From Sporobacter sp963677825 (lineage in GTDB: Bacteria > Bacillota > Clostridia > Oscillospirales > Oscillospiraceae): DNA of 64,000 nt. Below, piece after piece: positions 42,238 through 50,173 of this stretch. Under the pieces are notes generated by a model. It had not been told where the DNA came from. It made no database searches and saw nothing but the letters and a program-made list of their open reading frames with translations. The translations under genes were made by a program, and so were the position numbers. Position 1 is the stretch's first letter. Each line of letters opens with the position of its first letter. The stretch spans positions 1,488,001-1,552,000 of the forward strand of contig CAXXEF010000001.1 in assembly GCA_963677825.2 (NCBI GenBank), read 5' to 3'.

Positions 42238-43155
42238 CTATAATTTCTCAATGCGTCCCGTCTGCGAGATGTCGTAGCCGCCGATACCGAGCAGCTCCTG
42301 CACAAACAGCTCCGACGCGACGTAGTCAACAATCGCGCGGTACGGACGTGTATCGGCAACGTCGGAGAAAAACACCATATCGTACCACTCGCTGTGCAGC
42401 GGGATGAAATCGACGCCTGTGACCTGTTGACAGCCGTGCTCGCTCCCGAGCCCGAAATCGCCCTCGCCCCGGGCGACCGCACCCGCGATCGCCAAGTGTG
42501 ACGAGTACTCACGGTTATACCCATCAAGCCCAAATCGCGCAATGCCCATCGCCTTGAGCTTTTCATCGAGCAGCACGCGGGTGCCGCTGCCCTTCTCGCG
42601 GTTGACGATCGTCAGGTCATCGCGTTTCAGATCGTCCCACGAGCGGATGTCTTTCGGATTACCCTTGGATACGTAATACCCCTGCATCCGCCCGAACAGA
42701 CGGATGACCGTCACCGGCAGTCCCGGCACAAGCCGCGGGATGTACGGATAGTTGTACTGGCCGGTCTTCTCGTCCCACAGATGCGCCGTCGCAATCTGCG
42801 AGCGCCCCTGATACAGCGAATACAAACTATTGTAGCTGCCGGCATGCGAGCGCAAAAGGCTCCCGAGCCCCGGCTCGGCGCTGATATGATTGGCGATAAT
42901 GTCCAGCGCGATGTCTTGGCCGCACAATACGATCTTTTCAGGACTTTGACCACCCGGCTCGGCCGGCGCCGCGCCGCTGGAAGGGCGGTCCGAGGTGCCC
43001 AGATACGCCTCGACGTCCTCGTCCGATATGCGGATCTGCTTGCCGACTTTTTTTGACGGCAGATCGCCGCGTTTAATGAGCTCGTAGACGGTATTTTTCC
43101 GAATTTTCAGAAGATCGGCCACTTCCTGAACTGTCATCAGTTTTGCTGGCGTCAT
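42238..43155 (-). CDS. One-component regulator: excisionase-type HTH fused to periplasmic-binding-like domain
   Basis: A 305-residue protein. Residues 1-55 are a MerR/excisionase-like helix-turn-helix (LMTVQEVADLLKIRKNTVYE, then LIKRGDLPSKKVGKQIRI). A Pro/Gly linker leads to a domain from about 80 to 300 that matches the substrate-binding fold used in molybdate/tungstate-type regulators (GSGTRVLLDEKL, EGDFGLGSEH). It would sense a small ligand in the cytoplasm. It faces the pyrimidine operon across 597 bases and is a reasonable, unproven candidate for its regulator. ATG 43155 follows AGGAG. Confidence 0.85.
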   Translation of the reverse strand: MTPAKLMTVQEVADLLKIRKNTVYELIKRGDLPSKKVGKQIRISDEDVEAYLGTSDRPSSGAAPAEPGGQSPEKIVLCGQDIALDIIANHISAEPGLGSLLRSHAGSYNSLYSLYQGRSQIATAHLWDEKTGQYNYPYIPRLVPGLPVTVIRLFGRMQGYYVSKGNPKDIRSWDDLKRDDLTIVNREKGSGTRVLLDEKLKAMGIARFGLDGYNREYSSHLAIAGAVARGEGDFGLGSEHGCQQVTGVDFIPLHSEWYDMVFFSDVADTRPYRAIVDYVASELFVQELLGIGGYDISQTGRIEKL

Positions 43156-43579
43156 AACGGTTCTCCTGTCGTACAGTATTGTTGCACTTACTTGAAATAG
43201 TATCACGTTCCGGCGCCTTGTTCAACATACAGCCGCCAATTTGCTCTAAACAGGCGGCGCGGTATTCCACTCAGCCGCTCAGAGGCGCTTTTATATGGTC
43301 GCCGTCGTGCCTGCCGAATTTAGAAACGCATCTGGTTTTTGAATGCTTTTTTCGGTACCCTTGCAAGCGCATTCCTGATCCATCGCCATAATCGCGTATA
43401 TACTCGCCACTATCCACAAATAGCAGGTAATCACAGAATGATTTCCATCTGTTATTCCCAACGTTTTATGACCGACCGCCACATTTTTTGCAAGTTTTTG
43501 TTTGCAATCTTGCACGCCGAATGGTTATCTTGCATAAAAAACAGTAGGTGTCTTCTGCAAATTTTCAGATATCCCGCCG

Positions 43580-43608
43580 TTGCTTTAATCCGGCATATGG
43601 TCTATACT
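43580..43608 (+). promoter_or_regulatory. Promoter of the pyrimidine operon leader
   Basis: TTGCTT (43580-43585), 17-base spacer, TATACT (43603-43608). The leader to the first gene would be about 140 bases. Confidence 0.55.
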
Positions 43609-43693
43609 CATGCATATAGCTCAGGTCGGACGTCGCGCACAACGCTAACGTACCGCACCGAGTTAATTTTAATTGAATACCTGTGATTTCTGG

Positions 43694-43733
43694 ACAGCAA
43701 CGGCGCTTGTGCGATCGTTGCTGTTTGTTTTTT
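43694..43733 (+). terminator. Terminator immediately upstream of the aminotransferase ribosome site
   Basis: Perfect arms ACAGCAACG (43694-43702) / CGTTGCTGT (43716-43724) followed by TTGTTTTTTT, ending a few bases before the AGGGAGG ribosome site. The loop GCGCTTGTGCG is complementary to CGCACAACGC upstream in the same leader, so an alternative fold is possible. This is the position of a transcription attenuator. Confidence 0.7.
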
Positions 43734-43752
43734 TCTAGGGAGGCATCGCCAA

Positions 43753-45078
43753 ATGACAGGCCAGGAAATTCGTGATATACAACCAAAATACAGCCTGCAG
43801 TCGTGGAGCAAGCAGCGCGGTATTAACCCCATTCCGATCGAAAAAGCCGACGGTATTTATTTCTGGGATTTTGACGGCAACCGCTATACCGATATGTCGT
43901 CGCAGCTCGTCAATCTTAACCTCGGGTTCGGCAATAAAGCCATTGCGGAGGCCATCAAGGCGCAGGTCGACAGCTACTGCTTCGTCGGCCCGTCGTACGG
44001 CTCGGAGCCGCGCGCAAAGCTCGCCGAGAAGCTCATCGGGCTGCTGCCGGACAATATGGGCAAGGTCTTCTTCACCAATGCCGGCGCCGACGCCAACGAG
44101 AACGCCATCAAAATGGCGCGGATGTTTACCGGACGCAATAAGGTCTTCAGCCGCTATCGGAGCTATCACGGTTCATCGTACGGCGCGGGAAACCTGACCG
44201 GCGAGCCGCGCCGCTTCCCGCTCGAGCCGGGCATCCCCGGCTTCGTCAAGTTTTTCGATCCCTACGTCTACCGCGAGCCGATCGACTTCAAGACCGAAGC
44301 AGACGCGACGGCGTACTACCTATATAAGCTTGAGGAGCAGATCGTTTACGAGGGCGAAGCGTCCGTCGCCGCGATCGTGCTGGAGACCATCACCGGCTCG
44401 AACGGGATCCTGATCCCGCCCACCGGCTACTTGCCCGGCGTACGCGCCCTGTGCGACAAATACGGCATCATAATGATCTGCGATGAGGTCATGACCGGCT
44501 TCGGGCGTACGGGCGAGCTGTTTGCGTTTATGCACGAAAACGTCAAACCGGACATCGTCACGTTCGCCAAAGGCGTCACCTGCGGCTACGTACAGCTCGG
44601 CGGCGTCGCCGTCTCACGGGCGATCGCCGAATACTTTGACGATCATCTGCTCTCCTGCGGCCTGACGTATTCCGGCCATCCGCTCGGCTGCGCCGCCGGC
44701 GTCGCCAGCGTCGATTATCTGCTGGATCATAACATCATGGACAATGTCAACACCGTCGGGGCCGTGCTTGGTAAGACGCTCGAAGAAATGAAGGCAAAGC
44801 ATCCGTCGGTCGGCGATGTGCGGTATATCGGATTGTTTTCCGGCCTCGAGCTTGTCAAAAACAAAGAGACGAAAGAGCCGCTCGTGCCGTACGGCAAGGA
44901 CCCGGACGGCGTCATGAAAAAAATCCTCGGCCTGCTTGCCGAGCGGCGGTTCATGACCTATTCGCACGAAAACGTTGTCGTCGTCGCGCCGCCGCTGATC
45001 ATCACCGAGCAGCAGCTGACGGAAGAGCTCAAAAAACTCGATGAGGTGCTCACCATCGTCGACGAGACGCTGATCTGA
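43753..45078 (+). CDS. pydD: Class III aminotransferase, probable beta-alanine transaminase
   Basis: A 441-residue PLP enzyme. The fold is shown by TNAGADANENAIKMAR, the cofactor Asp in MICDEVMTGFGRTGE and the Schiff-base Lys in TFAKGVTCGY. It belongs to the omega-aminotransferase group. In this cluster it would move the amino group of beta-alanine to a keto acid, giving malonate semialdehyde for the next enzyme. This matches a reported extended reductive pyrimidine pathway (PydD/PydE), recalled without lookup. The leader contains a terminator just before the ribosome site. The alcohol dehydrogenase gene follows after 14 bases. Confidence 0.88.
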   Translation: MTGQEIRDIQPKYSLQSWSKQRGINPIPIEKADGIYFWDFDGNRYTDMSSQLVNLNLGFGNKAIAEAIKAQVDSYCFVGPSYGSEPRAKLAEKLIGLLPDNMGKVFFTNAGADANENAIKMARMFTGRNKVFSRYRSYHGSSYGAGNLTGEPRRFPLEPGIPGFVKFFDPYVYREPIDFKTEADATAYYLYKLEEQIVYEGEASVAAIVLETITGSNGILIPPTGYLPGVRALCDKYGIIMICDEVMTGFGRTGELFAFMHENVKPDIVTFAKGVTCGYVQLGGVAVSRAIAEYFDDHLLSCGLTYSGHPLGCAAGVASVDYLLDHNIMDNVNTVGAVLGKTLEEMKAKHPSVGDVRYIGLFSGLELVKNKETKEPLVPYGKDPDGVMKKILGLLAERRFMTYSHENVVVVAPPLIITEQQLTEELKKLDEVLTIVDETLI

Positions 45079-45092
45079 CGGAAGGAGCAACC

Positions 45093-46250
45093 ATGGCTTA
45101 TCATTTTACCCTGCCGCGACGAACCGTCATCGGTAATAATGCGCTCGAGTCTTGTAAAGACGTGATGAAGAGCTTCGGCGAGAAAGCGTTTATCGTCACC
45201 GGCAAAGTCGTGACGAAAACAGGGCTGCTAAAAGTTCTGACCGACTGGTTCGACCGCTGGGGCATCACCTATGAGGTCTTTAACGACATCACCGGCGAGC
45301 CGACCGATACAATGATCACCGACGGCGTACACGCGTATCGCAAAGCCGGCTGCGACTTTATCGCCGCCATCGGCGGCGGCAGCCCGCTCGACAGCGCCAA
45401 GGCCATCGCCGCGATGACCGCGCTGCCCGGGAAAATCTCCGACTATATGGGTGCGGAGATCGGCGGCAGCTTTCCGCCACTCGTCCTCATCCCGACGACG
45501 GCCGGTACCGGCTCGGAGGCGACCAAATTCACCATCATCACCGACACGGAAAAAGACGTCAAGATGCTCCTCAAGGGCGACGCGCTCATTCCAGACCTTG
45601 CCGTCATTGACGCAACGCTGACCGTCTCGTCACCCAAAGGTCTCACCGCCGCGACCGGCATGGACGCCTTGACGCACGCCGTCGAGTCGTACACCTCGCG
45701 TAAAGCCAACCCGCTCACCGACCTGTACGCACTGGACGCGATCAAACGCATTTTCGCATACCTGCCCGCCGCGTATAACGACGGCAGCGACGAAAAGGCA
45801 CGTGAACAGATGGCCATTGCGGCGTATCAAGCCGGCATCTGCATCAACAACGCCTCCGTCACGCTTGTGCACGGTATGTCTCGGCCGATCGGCGCACTGT
45901 TCCACGTGCCCCACGGCATCTCAAACGCCATGCTGCTCAGTGAATGCATGAAGTACGCCCGTGACGGCTGCGCGGCACGTTTTGCCGACATCGCGCGCGC
46001 CATCGGCGCCGCCGACGCTAGAGACGACGACGAGAAAGCGTCGCTCGCATTTCTCAGCGCACTGGAGGATCTATGCGAAAAGCTTGAAATCCCGACGCTG
46101 CGCGCATACGGCATCGACGAATCGCGCTTTGGCGAACTGTGCGACAAAATGGCGTCGGACGCGATGACAAGCGGCAGCCCGTCAAACACAATCCGCGAGA
46201 CGCAAAAAGATGATCTGCTTGCGATTTATGCCCGTCTGTGGCAACAATAA
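45093..46250 (+). CDS. pydE: Iron-type alcohol dehydrogenase, probable malonate-semialdehyde reductase
   Basis: A 385-residue group III dehydrogenase. NAD(P) motif GGGSPLDSAKAIA; metal ligands Asp in IPDLAVIDA and His in GMDALTHAVES, LVHGMSRP and VPHGISNAML. By context it would reduce malonate semialdehyde to 3-hydroxypropionate and so allow nitrogen release from beta-alanine while disposing of reducing equivalents. Co-transcribed with the aminotransferase, GGAAGGAG before ATG 45093. A hairpin terminator follows, separating it from the transporter genes. Confidence 0.88.
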   Translation: MAYHFTLPRRTVIGNNALESCKDVMKSFGEKAFIVTGKVVTKTGLLKVLTDWFDRWGITYEVFNDITGEPTDTMITDGVHAYRKAGCDFIAAIGGGSPLDSAKAIAAMTALPGKISDYMGAEIGGSFPPLVLIPTTAGTGSEATKFTIITDTEKDVKMLLKGDALIPDLAVIDATLTVSSPKGLTAATGMDALTHAVESYTSRKANPLTDLYALDAIKRIFAYLPAAYNDGSDEKAREQMAIAAYQAGICINNASVTLVHGMSRPIGALFHVPHGISNAMLLSECMKYARDGCAARFADIARAIGAADARDDDEKASLAFLSALEDLCEKLEIPTLRAYGIDESRFGELCDKMASDAMTSGSPSNTIRETQKDDLLAIYARLWQQ

Positions 46251-46289
46251 ACCGGCAAATAATTCAATAAACAAAAACTGATTACAAAG

Positions 46290-46324
46290 GCGTAAGGCAG
46301 CAGCTTTGCGCCTTTACGCTTTTT
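46290..46324 (+). terminator. Terminator before the ABC transporter genes
   Basis: Arms GCGTAAGGC (46290-46298) / GCCTTTACGC (46310-46319, one bulged T) followed by TTTTT, ending 20 bases before the next start codon. It probably lowers rather than abolishes transcription into the transporter, or is controlled. Confidence 0.7.
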
Positions 46325-46343
46325 AGAGGAAGGGGTCTGTCCT

Positions 46344-47177
46344 ATGGCTGCTGCCAAGAATATGGAAAGTGAATTTCTATCCAGAGATTTTTCCGCACCA
46401 AAATCTTCGGAAACGGAGATCAGTATAGACAATTTGTGGGTTAAATTCCCCGATAAGGACGGCGGCGAGCCCGTCGTGGCGCTGCAAGACGTCAGCCTTG
46501 ACATCAAGCAGGGCGAATTCATCTCGATGGTCGGGCCGTCCGGCTGCGGCAAGACGACGCTGTTGCGCACCATCGCCAATCTTCAGCAGCCGTCGACCGG
46601 CACGATATCCGTACGCGGCCAGACGCCGCACGAGATTCGCCTGCAAAAGAAGTACGGCTTCGTTTTCCAAAGCCCTGTCCTGTACGACTGGCGCACCGTC
46701 CGACGGAACGTCTGCCTGCCAATGGAGCTGATGGGCCTGCCGAAAAAATACCGCACACAGACCGTGTCGGATATGCTCGAGCTCGTCGGGCTGTACGATT
46801 TCGGCTCAAAGTATCCGCATGAGTTGTCCGGCGGTATGCAGCAGCGTGTCGGCATCGCCCGGGCGCTGGCCATTAAGCCGGAAATTCTCCTGATGGATGA
46901 ACCGTTTTCCGCGCTCGACGAATTCACCAAGGAAAAGCTCCACGAGGATTTGCTGAGGATCTGGTCCAAGACGAATAAGACGATTCTATTCGTCACGCAT
47001 AACATTTCCGAAGCCGTTTTCTTATCCGACCGCGTCGTCGTCCTCTCGCCGCATCCCGGCCGCGTTTCTGCGATCGTCGATATCAACATCCCGCGACCGC
47101 GCCGGCTTGATGTGAAAAACTCGCCGGAATTCAACGCGCTCGTGGCTAAAGTCCGCTCGAGCTTCGAGGGGGTCTGA
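46344..47177 (+). CDS. ABC transporter ATPase (SsuB/TauB/ThiZ-like)
   Basis: A 277-residue ATPase of the nitrate/sulfonate/thiamine-precursor importer type. Walker A is GPSGCGKTT, signature LSGGMQQR, Walker B ILLMDEP, and the H-loop FVTHNISEA. The N-terminal 30 residues are an extra hydrophilic extension. Two permeases and an NMT1/THI5-like binding protein follow. The position between the enzymes of pyrimidine breakdown suggests uptake of uracil, thymine or a related ring. Confidence 0.92.
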   Translation: MAAAKNMESEFLSRDFSAPKSSETEISIDNLWVKFPDKDGGEPVVALQDVSLDIKQGEFISMVGPSGCGKTTLLRTIANLQQPSTGTISVRGQTPHEIRLQKKYGFVFQSPVLYDWRTVRRNVCLPMELMGLPKKYRTQTVSDMLELVGLYDFGSKYPHELSGGMQQRVGIARALAIKPEILLMDEPFSALDEFTKEKLHEDLLRIWSKTNKTILFVTHNISEAVFLSDRVVVLSPHPGRVSAIVDINIPRPRRLDVKNSPEFNALVAKVRSSFEGV

Positions 47178-47181
47178 GCGC

Positions 47182-48006
47182 ATGAAAACCGTCAAAAAGC
47201 TTCTGACCTCCAGGCAGATGGTGACGATGGTGTGGATCATTGGGCTGATTGTTCTCTGGGAGATCGCCGCAACAATCGTCGCAAACACCAAGCGCACGCC
47301 GGAAAACGTGTTGCCGCACTTGTATCAGATCATCGGCTCCGTTTTTGACACGAAGCTCATCAACGGCCGACAAACAGCGTTCCAGATCGTCTTATCCAAC
47401 GCCGGCATTACGCTGTACCGCGCCGGCCTCGGCTTTGCCATCGGCGCCGCTATCGGCTTTATTCTGGCAATACTGATGAGCCTTGTACGCCCGATCGAAA
47501 AAATCGCTTTCCCCTATCTGATGGTGATCCAGATGATCCCCATCCTCGGCATGGCGCCGATCATCCTGGCCATTACGAAGGACATCAACAAAAGCCGCAT
47601 CATCATTGCCGCGATTTTAACGTTTTACCCCGTGGCAACCAATACACTGGCCGGCTTTAAGTCTGTCGAACGCGAAAAGCTCGAACTGATGCATTCGCTG
47701 GCCGCCAGCAAACGCGAGATTTATCTCAAGCTGCTGATCCCGTCATGTATCCCATACCTGTTTACAGGGCTGAAAATCTCCGCCCCGATGGCCATCACAG
47801 CCTCGATCCTTGTTGATACGCTGCAGGGCGGCAGCGGTCTGGGCACCATGCTGTCCCAGTCGCTCAAGCACGCGATGACGATTTATGTCTTCTGGCAGAT
47901 CGTTTTCTTCAGCGCCGCCGTCGGCATTTTGAGCTTTTATCTGATGAGCGTCATTGAGCGACTGGCACTGCGCCGACGCGGCGGAAAGTCGAGGGTTGCC
48001 GGATGA
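47182..48006 (+). CDS. ABC transporter permease
   Basis: A 274-residue permease of the SsuC/TauC family with six predicted helices. The EAA-type coupling loop reads EREKLELMHSLAASKREIYL, then LKLLIPSCIPYLFTGLK. ATG 47182 lies five bases after the ATPase stop, and the gene overlaps the next permease by four bases (ATGA), a sign of tight coupling. The pair would form a heterodimeric channel. Confidence 0.9.
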   Translation: MKTVKKLLTSRQMVTMVWIIGLIVLWEIAATIVANTKRTPENVLPHLYQIIGSVFDTKLINGRQTAFQIVLSNAGITLYRAGLGFAIGAAIGFILAILMSLVRPIEKIAFPYLMVIQMIPILGMAPIILAITKDINKSRIIIAAILTFYPVATNTLAGFKSVEREKLELMHSLAASKREIYLKLLIPSCIPYLFTGLKISAPMAITASILVDTLQGGSGLGTMLSQSLKHAMTIYVFWQIVFFSAAVGILSFYLMSVIERLALRRRGGKSRVAG

Positions 48007-48809
48007 AAAAACGATCACGCAAAATAAACCGCCAATCTGTTGCGACACTCTTGTATCCGCTCACGTTTGGCATCCTCGTCGTCATTCTCTGGCAAACGCA
48101 GATTCTGCACAAGATCATCGGCGCGGACACCTTTACGCTACCGCTCCCCGGGCGCATCTTTGCCATCATTGGAGACAATTTCCCGTCGATCATGAATAAC
48201 GTCCTAGCAACCGTCATCGTCGCTATCGGCGGACTGATCCTCGGCTCGCTGCTGGGCTACCTGCTCGGCATCATTGCGGCTGTATTCACCAAGTGGGGCA
48301 AAGGTGGGCTGACGATCGCCGCAGCGTTTAACGCCGTGCCGATCATCGCCATCGCGCCGATCCTCAACAACCTCACACGCGACTTTTCCGACAGTCCGAA
48401 CGTCCGCAGCATGATTGCCAAGACGCTGGTCGTTATGCTCACGTGTACCGTCGCGATGAGCGTCAACGCTTACCGCGGGCTGACCGAGCTGCGTCCCTTT
48501 GCCGAAGATCTGATGAATTCGTACGCCGCCGACCGAAAAACCATTTTTGTCAAGCTGCGGCTGCCGAACAGCGTGCCGTATATCTTCACGGCGCTGCGCG
48601 TGAGCGTACCGGCCAGCGTCATCTCGGCGCTCGTCAGCGAATATTTCGCCGAATATATCATCGGCGTCGGGCGCCAGATCCGCGAGAACATCGTTTTATC
48701 GCAATACGCGACGGCGTGGGCCTACATCCTCGTCGCGTGCGTGATCGGCATCGTGCTGTACGTGATTCTTCTCATTACCGAAGGTATTTTGCTGAAAGGC
48801 CGCAGTTAA
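48003..48809 (+). CDS. ABC transporter permease
   Basis: A 268-residue permease, paralogous to the preceding one, with six helices and the coupling loop AEDLMNSYAADRKTIFVKLR followed by LPNSVPYIFTALRVSVP. Two distinct permeases rather than a homodimer are seen in some HMP/pyrimidine-type importers. The binding-protein gene follows after 60 bases and an AGGAGG site. Confidence 0.9.
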   Translation: MKKRSRKINRQSVATLLYPLTFGILVVILWQTQILHKIIGADTFTLPLPGRIFAIIGDNFPSIMNNVLATVIVAIGGLILGSLLGYLLGIIAAVFTKWGKGGLTIAAAFNAVPIIAIAPILNNLTRDFSDSPNVRSMIAKTLVVMLTCTVAMSVNAYRGLTELRPFAEDLMNSYAADRKTIFVKLRLPNSVPYIFTALRVSVPASVISALVSEYFAEYIIGVGRQIRENIVLSQYATAWAYILVACVIGIVLYVILLITEGILLKGRS

Positions 48810-48869
48810 TGCGGCCGGCTATCGGCTCAATATATAAATGTATCAAAAATTTTTAGGAGGAAACCCAAA

Positions 48870-50021
48870 ATGAAAAAGGAATATCGCAAACTTTCCAGAC
48901 TGCTCGCGCTGATTCTTGTTGCGGCTATGACCGTTATGTCTTTAGCCGCGTGCGCGCCGAAAAATCCCGACGCTTCCGCGTCGCCGTCTGACTCGTCCAT
49001 GCCTTCCGATTCCGGCCCGTATTATGACGCGGACATGACGACTGAAGAAATCGTCACCGACGCCGCCGAACAGGGCAAAGTCGGCAACTGGGGTCTCGGC
49101 AACGAATACGAGGTCGAAGCGCTTCTGTCGAAATACGGCCTTCCGACCGATTATCTCAGCCAGGCCTTCGATATGGACGGCTTTGACGACGATACGATCC
49201 TCTTAGCTTCCGCGATGACCTACAACGAGCTTGGCCTCGTTAAAAACGACTACGACGGCGGCTACAACTACGGCGACACGGCACAGTTCATCGACATGAA
49301 CGACGAGGGCGTCGCGATGCTCGAAGATAACCTCTTCTGCACAAGCGAATTCGCCGAAGCCAATCCCAATACCGTCAAAGCGTTCATCTACGCTTCGCTG
49401 ATGGGCTGGGCCTACGCGTGCGAGAATCCTGAAGAAGCCGCCGAGATCGTTTTCAACAACGGCTCGTCTGTTTCCAGCGAACATCAGGCATACATGGCTG
49501 CCGAAGTTAAAAAACTCGTCGAAACCGACATGATGGGCAATGCCGTCTCTGACCTGGGCGCAATGGACGAAGACGCCATGGCGCAGACACTTGCCCTCGC
49601 GCAGGAGTACATCTCCTTTGAAGATTCCGCCTCCACCGACGCGCTGTCCGCGCTCACGCTTGACGATATCCGCGACACGTCCTACTGGATGGCCGCCACT
49701 GAAAGCACCGACGGTATGTTTGGCGAGCTGGAAAAGACAGACGTCTCCATCCAGCTCAAGTGGCTCCCGCAGGCGCAGTTCATGGGCTACTACGTCGCAC
49801 TTGACAAGGGCTTCTATGAAGACGTGGGCCTCACGGTCACGATCATTCCGGGCGGCGGCGACATCAGCGAAACCACGGCTGTTTACACCGGTCAGGTTGA
49901 TTTCGGTGTCACCTGGGTCTCCAACCTCATCGCCTCCAACGCGGGCGGCATGAACCTGCTGGAGGTCGCACAAATCTTCCAGCGCTCGGGCCTCGTCCTT
50001 GTTTATAAGGTCAACGGCTGA
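48870..50021 (+). CDS. NMT1/THI5-like substrate-binding lipoprotein with circularly permuted domain order
   Basis: A 383-residue lipoprotein: signal peptide with lipobox LAAC (Cys28), then a Ser/Pro/Asp linker to about 55. In usual NMT1/THI5-type proteins the mature chain starts with the (L)KWxPQAQFxGYYVA segment, and KVGxWGxGNExEVxALL comes about 100 residues later. Here the order is reversed. GKVGNWGLGNEYEVEALL is at 69-86 and the rest of that part runs to about 280, while SIQLKWLPQAQFMGYYVA is at 293-310. The chain ends at 383 just after QIFQRSGLVLVYK, the point where the usual protein would continue. All segments of the fold seem present. It is the solute receptor of the importer encoded upstream. 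Confidence 0.85.
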   Translation: MKKEYRKLSRLLALILVAAMTVMSLAACAPKNPDASASPSDSSMPSDSGPYYDADMTTEEIVTDAAEQGKVGNWGLGNEYEVEALLSKYGLPTDYLSQAFDMDGFDDDTILLASAMTYNELGLVKNDYDGGYNYGDTAQFIDMNDEGVAMLEDNLFCTSEFAEANPNTVKAFIYASLMGWAYACENPEEAAEIVFNNGSSVSSEHQAYMAAEVKKLVETDMMGNAVSDLGAMDEDAMAQTLALAQEYISFEDSASTDALSALTLDDIRDTSYWMAATESTDGMFGELEKTDVSIQLKWLPQAQFMGYYVALDKGFYEDVGLTVTIIPGGGDISETTAVYTGQVDFGVTWVSNLIASNAGGMNLLEVAQIFQRSGLVLVYKVNG

Positions 50022-50037
50022 TCATTCAATAATCTGA

Positions 50038-50140
50038 CGGATGATAGGGTGCGTTGCAAAACGCACCCCCATCCGCTTCATAACAGCAAATTGGAGTTGG
50101 ATAACCGAGCGGACGGCGATCCGCACAACCGTTCGGTTAT
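50038..50140 (+). other. Two stable RNA hairpins between binding-protein and dihydropyrimidinase genes
   Basis: Hairpin 1: CGGATG plus GGGTGCGTT (50038-50055) with AACGCACCC plus CATCCG (50060-50075), loop GCAA, no T-run. Hairpin 2: ATAACCGA + GCGG (50101-50112) with CCGC (50121-50124) and TCGGTTAT (50133-50140). They could protect the upstream message from decay or tune translation of the next gene; 3' processing signals cannot be told from a regulatory element. Confidence 0.55.
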
Positions 50141-50173
50141 CGACCTGTAATTTGTGAAACGGAGGGTACGACT

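Larger units (their letters stand above)
43156..43752. other. Regulatory gap before the pyrimidine operon
   Basis: 597 bases without a convincing gene; the open frame at 43339-43686 lacks a ribosome site and normal composition. It contains a promoter and an attenuator-like terminator described separately; the 5' half shows nothing clear. Confidence 0.55.

Noticed and set aside
43339..43686. 115-codon plus-strand ORF in the gap before the pyrimidine operon
   Set aside because: No ribosome site, unusual composition, and it runs through the likely promoter at 43580-43608.
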